Of a DNA stretch of 39,361 bases, positions 36,859 to 39,361 are shown in pieces (position 1 is the stretch's first letter; the number at the start of each line of letters is the position of its first letter). This DNA comes from Methanosaeta sp. PtaU1.Bin060. Lineage in GTDB: Archaea > Halobacteriota > Methanosarcinia > Methanotrichales > Methanotrichaceae. The stretch lies in assembly GCA_002067365.1 (NCBI GenBank), contig MVRK01000111.1, positions 1-39,361 on the forward strand. Direction: 5' to 3'. Below the pieces are notes generated by a model that saw nothing but the letters and a program-made list of their open reading frames with translations, was not told the origin of the DNA and did no database searches. The translations under genes were made by a program, and so were the position numbers.

Positions 36859-39361
36859 TTAGGTCGTACCTTCATCCTCGATCATCCCCTCAATCTCCAG
36901 ATACACGTCTCTTAGCTTCTCTTTCATCTCCTCAGTCGCCTGCCACATCCCGCGCTCTACAGCCTCCAGGAGGCGCTCGGAGATGTTCTGCAATGCATGA
37001 GGATTCACGTCTTTCAGCCACTCCTGCATCTTTTCGTCCAGAGCATACTTGTTCGCCAGCTCCTCATACATCCAGTCCTCCAAGACCTCGGCTGTTGCAT
37101 CCCAGCCAAAGGCTATGTCCACCATCCTGGAGATATCGCCCGCGCCCTTGTAGCCATGCCTCTGCATGCTCTCTATCCACTTGGGGTTCAGAATTCTGGC
37201 TCGGAAGATGTGCTTTGTCTCCTCGACTGTGCTCCTGTTCTTCACCCGATCAGGATCAGAGCTGTCGCCGCTGTAGGAGCAGGGAAGCTCGCCCTTGAAG
37301 GCCTTGACGGCCGCGATCATCCCGCCATGATAAGAATAGAAGTCGTCGCCGTCAAGCATATCGTACTCGCGGGTATCCTCGTTCTTGACAGTCACATCAA
37401 GCTGGCTCAGACGTCTCCTGAAATCGTCTGGAACTGTGATCCCGTAGTTCTCCCTGCCATAGGCATAGCCTCCCCATTTGAGGTAGACCTCGGCCAGGTC
37501 ATTCTCGTCCTTCCAGTTCTTGGCGTCTATGGCATGAGAGACACCGGCACCATAAGCCCCAGGACGGCAGCCGAAGACCCGGTAGCATGCCTCGATCCTC
37601 GCCTTCACGGGGTCTGTGCCGGATGACACCTTCAGGGCGGCATCTCTCCTGACATGCTCTGCCAGGAAATTCTCCTCGGCCGTCTCTGAGAGGGATGCCA
37701 CCAGTGCTACAGCCTCATCCAGCAGCTCAACCACATTGGGGAAGGCATCCCTAAAGAAGCCGCTGATCCTGAATGTGATATCGATTCGCGGGCGTCCCAG
37801 CTCCACCAGTGGCATCACCTCTATGCCCTCAACTCTGCCGCTCTGCTCCTCCCATACCGGACGAACGCCCATCAAGTAAAGAGCCTCTCCGACGCTCTCC
37901 CCCATCGTGCGCATTGTGTGACCACCCCAGACGACAATCCCAATGTTTTGTGGATAATCTCCCTTCTCCAGAAGGTATCTGCTGAGAAGATCATCACCCA
38001 GAGCCATCCCCACACGCCAGGCAGACGGGGAAGGAACCGCCCGGGGATCGAGAGAATAGAAGTTTCTCCCTGTAGGAAGAATGCTGGCCATGCCCCTGGT
38101 CGGAGCCCCGGAAGGTCCTGGCGGTATAAAGCCACCCTTCGATGCGCAAAGAGTGCTGGACAGCTCCTTCGTGGTCGCTGCTATGCTTGGAGCAAGGAAT
38201 CCTCCGATGTACTCCAGTATCTTCTCCACCTTCCCGCTTCTTTTGCCGAGCACCTCATCCTCCAGGGCCACTATCCTATCGGCATCGAAGTTCTCCTCAT
38301 GGAATCGCTCCACAAGCCTGAGGGAGAGGGCATGAATCTCCTCGATGATGTGGCCACCATCTCTTCCGCGGGCGTGCAGAAGCTCATCATACTCGTGGCC
38401 CATCAGCTCTGCCAGCGACTCTCTCAAGGAGGGCACGCTGCCGTTTGAAAGCCTGGTGAGAGAGACGAGAAACTCGTCCAGGCGCTTCCCTTCGGGCGGC
38501 TCTCCAAAGATGTGAAGTCCATCTCTTATCTGAGTGTCAGCCATCTCATGGATGTAGTCATGCAGCCTTTCGAGGAACTTATCGAAATCGGAAAATGCCG
38601 CCTCTTCGGCCACTTCTAGATCGTGGTTGAGGTTGGCTTCGCAGACCTTCTCCCAGATGAGCTTCCTCAGATGAGGCAGCCTTCCCTGGTCCAAGGTCTT
38701 TGCCTGGATGTACTCATTCAGCTGCACCTCCAGTTCGGCCATCCCCTCGTATGCATCGGCATTGTGCATCACAGGAACCAGATGGTCGATGATGCAGCAG
38801 TAGCTGCGCCTCTTGGCCTGGGTTCCTTCCCCGGGATTGTTTATGATATACGGGTAGATATTGGGCAGATCGGAGATGGCGATATCGGGAAAGCATGACT
38901 CAGACAGGCCTACAGACTTTCCTGGAAGCCACTCAAGGGATCCGTGCTTGCCGATATGCATGACCAGGTCAGCCTTAAAGACGTCCCGGATCCAGCGGTA
39001 GTATGCATAATAGTGATGCGGTATGGGATGATCAGGGCTGTGATAGATGGCTGCTGGATCCTCCAGGAAGCCCCTGGGTGGCTGGATGCCTATGAAGATG
39101 TTGCCATTCATGATGCCTGGGATTATCAATCTGCTATCATGAACAAAGAGTTCTCCAGGTGACTCTCCCCATGCATCCGTCATCCGCGCCTGAACGCCTG
39201 CAGGCAGCTCTTCGAACCATTCCTTGTACTGCCCTGATGAGATTGTGGCTATGGCCTTCCTGGCCATCTCGGCAGAGCTTGACCATCGCCTGTCATTTGT
39301 AACGCCATTTCGTACCTCTTCGATCAAGGCCTGCCCATCATCGGGCAGCCGATCGAGCTTG
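36859..39361 (-). CDS. cobN: CobN/BchH-type cobaltochelatase large subunit, 5' end outside window
   Basis: The gene is open to the right-hand edge, so only the C-terminal part (about 830 of an expected 1200-1300 residues) is visible. Family motifs are clear: VMHIGKHGSLEWLPGKSVGL, then SGAPTRGMASILPTGRNFYS, then VVWGGHTMRTMGESVGEALY, and near the C-terminus the stretch DVNPHALQNISERLLEA. CobN-type proteins are the porphyrin-binding subunits of ATP-dependent cobalt or magnesium chelatases. In methanogens, which insert cobalt early with CbiX/CfbA-type enzymes, the exact role of CobN homologs is less clear. The two smaller ATPase subunits are not in the window. It converges with the btuF-like gene. 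Confidence 0.9.
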   Translation of the reverse strand, partial: KLDRLPDDGQALIEEVRNGVTNDRRWSSSAEMARKAIATISSGQYKEWFEELPAGVQARMTDAWGESPGELFVHDSRLIIPGIMNGNIFIGIQPPRGFLEDPAAIYHSPDHPIPHHYYAYYRWIRDVFKADLVMHIGKHGSLEWLPGKSVGLSESCFPDIAISDLPNIYPYIINNPGEGTQAKRRSYCCIIDHLVPVMHNADAYEGMAELEVQLNEYIQAKTLDQGRLPHLRKLIWEKVCEANLNHDLEVAEEAAFSDFDKFLERLHDYIHEMADTQIRDGLHIFGEPPEGKRLDEFLVSLTRLSNGSVPSLRESLAELMGHEYDELLHARGRDGGHIIEEIHALSLRLVERFHEENFDADRIVALEDEVLGKRSGKVEKILEYIGGFLAPSIAATTKELSSTLCASKGGFIPPGPSGAPTRGMASILPTGRNFYSLDPRAVPSPSAWRVGMALGDDLLSRYLLEKGDYPQNIGIVVWGGHTMRTMGESVGEALYLMGVRPVWEEQSGRVEGIEVMPLVELGRPRIDITFRISGFFRDAFPNVVELLDEAVALVASLSETAEENFLAEHVRRDAALKVSSGTDPVKARIEACYRVFGCRPGAYGAGVSHAIDAKNWKDENDLAEVYLKWGGYAYGRENYGITVPDDFRRRLSQLDVTVKNEDTREYDMLDGDDFYSYHGGMIAAVKAFKGELPCSYSGDSSDPDRVKNRSTVEETKHIFRARILNPKWIESMQRHGYKGAGDISRMVDIAFGWDATAEVLEDWMYEELANKYALDEKMQEWLKDVNPHALQNISERLLEAVERGMWQATEEMKEKLRDVYLEIEGMIEDEGTT

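Overview
The window looks like chromosome of a methanogenic archaeon of the order Methanosarcinales, most probably Methanothrix (Methanosaeta) or a close relative. The evidence is a complete A-type ATP synthase operon in the Methanosarcinales order H-I-K-E-C-F-A-B-D-G, the coenzyme F430 genes cfbB and cfbC, a Methanosarcina-type duplicated-domain S-layer protein, a tetraether-synthase-type radical SAM protein, an NrpR-domain regulator, archaeal TATA boxes, and fairly GC-rich DNA, which argues against Methanosarcina itself. The genus is inferred from gene content; no rRNA gene is present.

Layout. 1-91: tandem array of a 16-bp unit cut by the window edge. 120-2006 (-): CoA-transferase/acetyl-CoA hydrolase fused to a GNAT domain. 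2496-5824: HARP-type protein-only RNase P (-), divergent from an NrpR-domain regulator (+) and DNA polymerase X (+). 5847-8837 (-): large membrane hybrid histidine kinase. 9044-10534 (+): Tes-type radical SAM protein. 10624-19237 (-): the ten-gene aha operon. 19395-21869: form III RuBisCO (-) divergent from bifunctional FBP aldolase/phosphatase (+). 22159-25015 (-): flavin-binding split-barrel protein, then cfbC-cfbB (transcribed in that order). 25111-27984 (+): S-layer protein. 28026-28685 (-): type I 3-dehydroquinase. 28935-30275 (+): sodium:solute symporter. 30314-32782 (-): TPR protein and a small Cys-containing protein of unknown function. 33243-39361: corrinoid-linked block of CbiZ plus a wHTH regulator (-), a BtuF-like lipoprotein (+) and a CobN-type chelatase (-, partial).

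How the genes fit together. The ATP synthase is the main energy output of methanogenesis. CfbB/CfbC make F430 for methyl-CoM reductase. CbiZ, the BtuF-like binding protein and CobN suggest a corrinoid salvage and synthesis locus. RuBisCO and FBP aldolase/phosphatase both feed or use the 3-phosphoglycerate/gluconeogenic pool.

I see no mobile element, CRISPR array, rRNA or tRNA, and no clearly new multi-gene system. The most notable observations are: a sodium:solute symporter whose conserved N-terminus extends upstream of its first ATG with no canonical start codon; a 3' frameshift in the TPR gene, with the lost repeat visible in the next frame and ending one base before the following gene; a btuF-like leader holding mini-ORFs that read as one small frameshifted gene; a compact RuBisCO with apparently intact active-site residues; an unusual P-loop in ATP synthase subunit A; and several tiny ORFs or gene remnants between genes.
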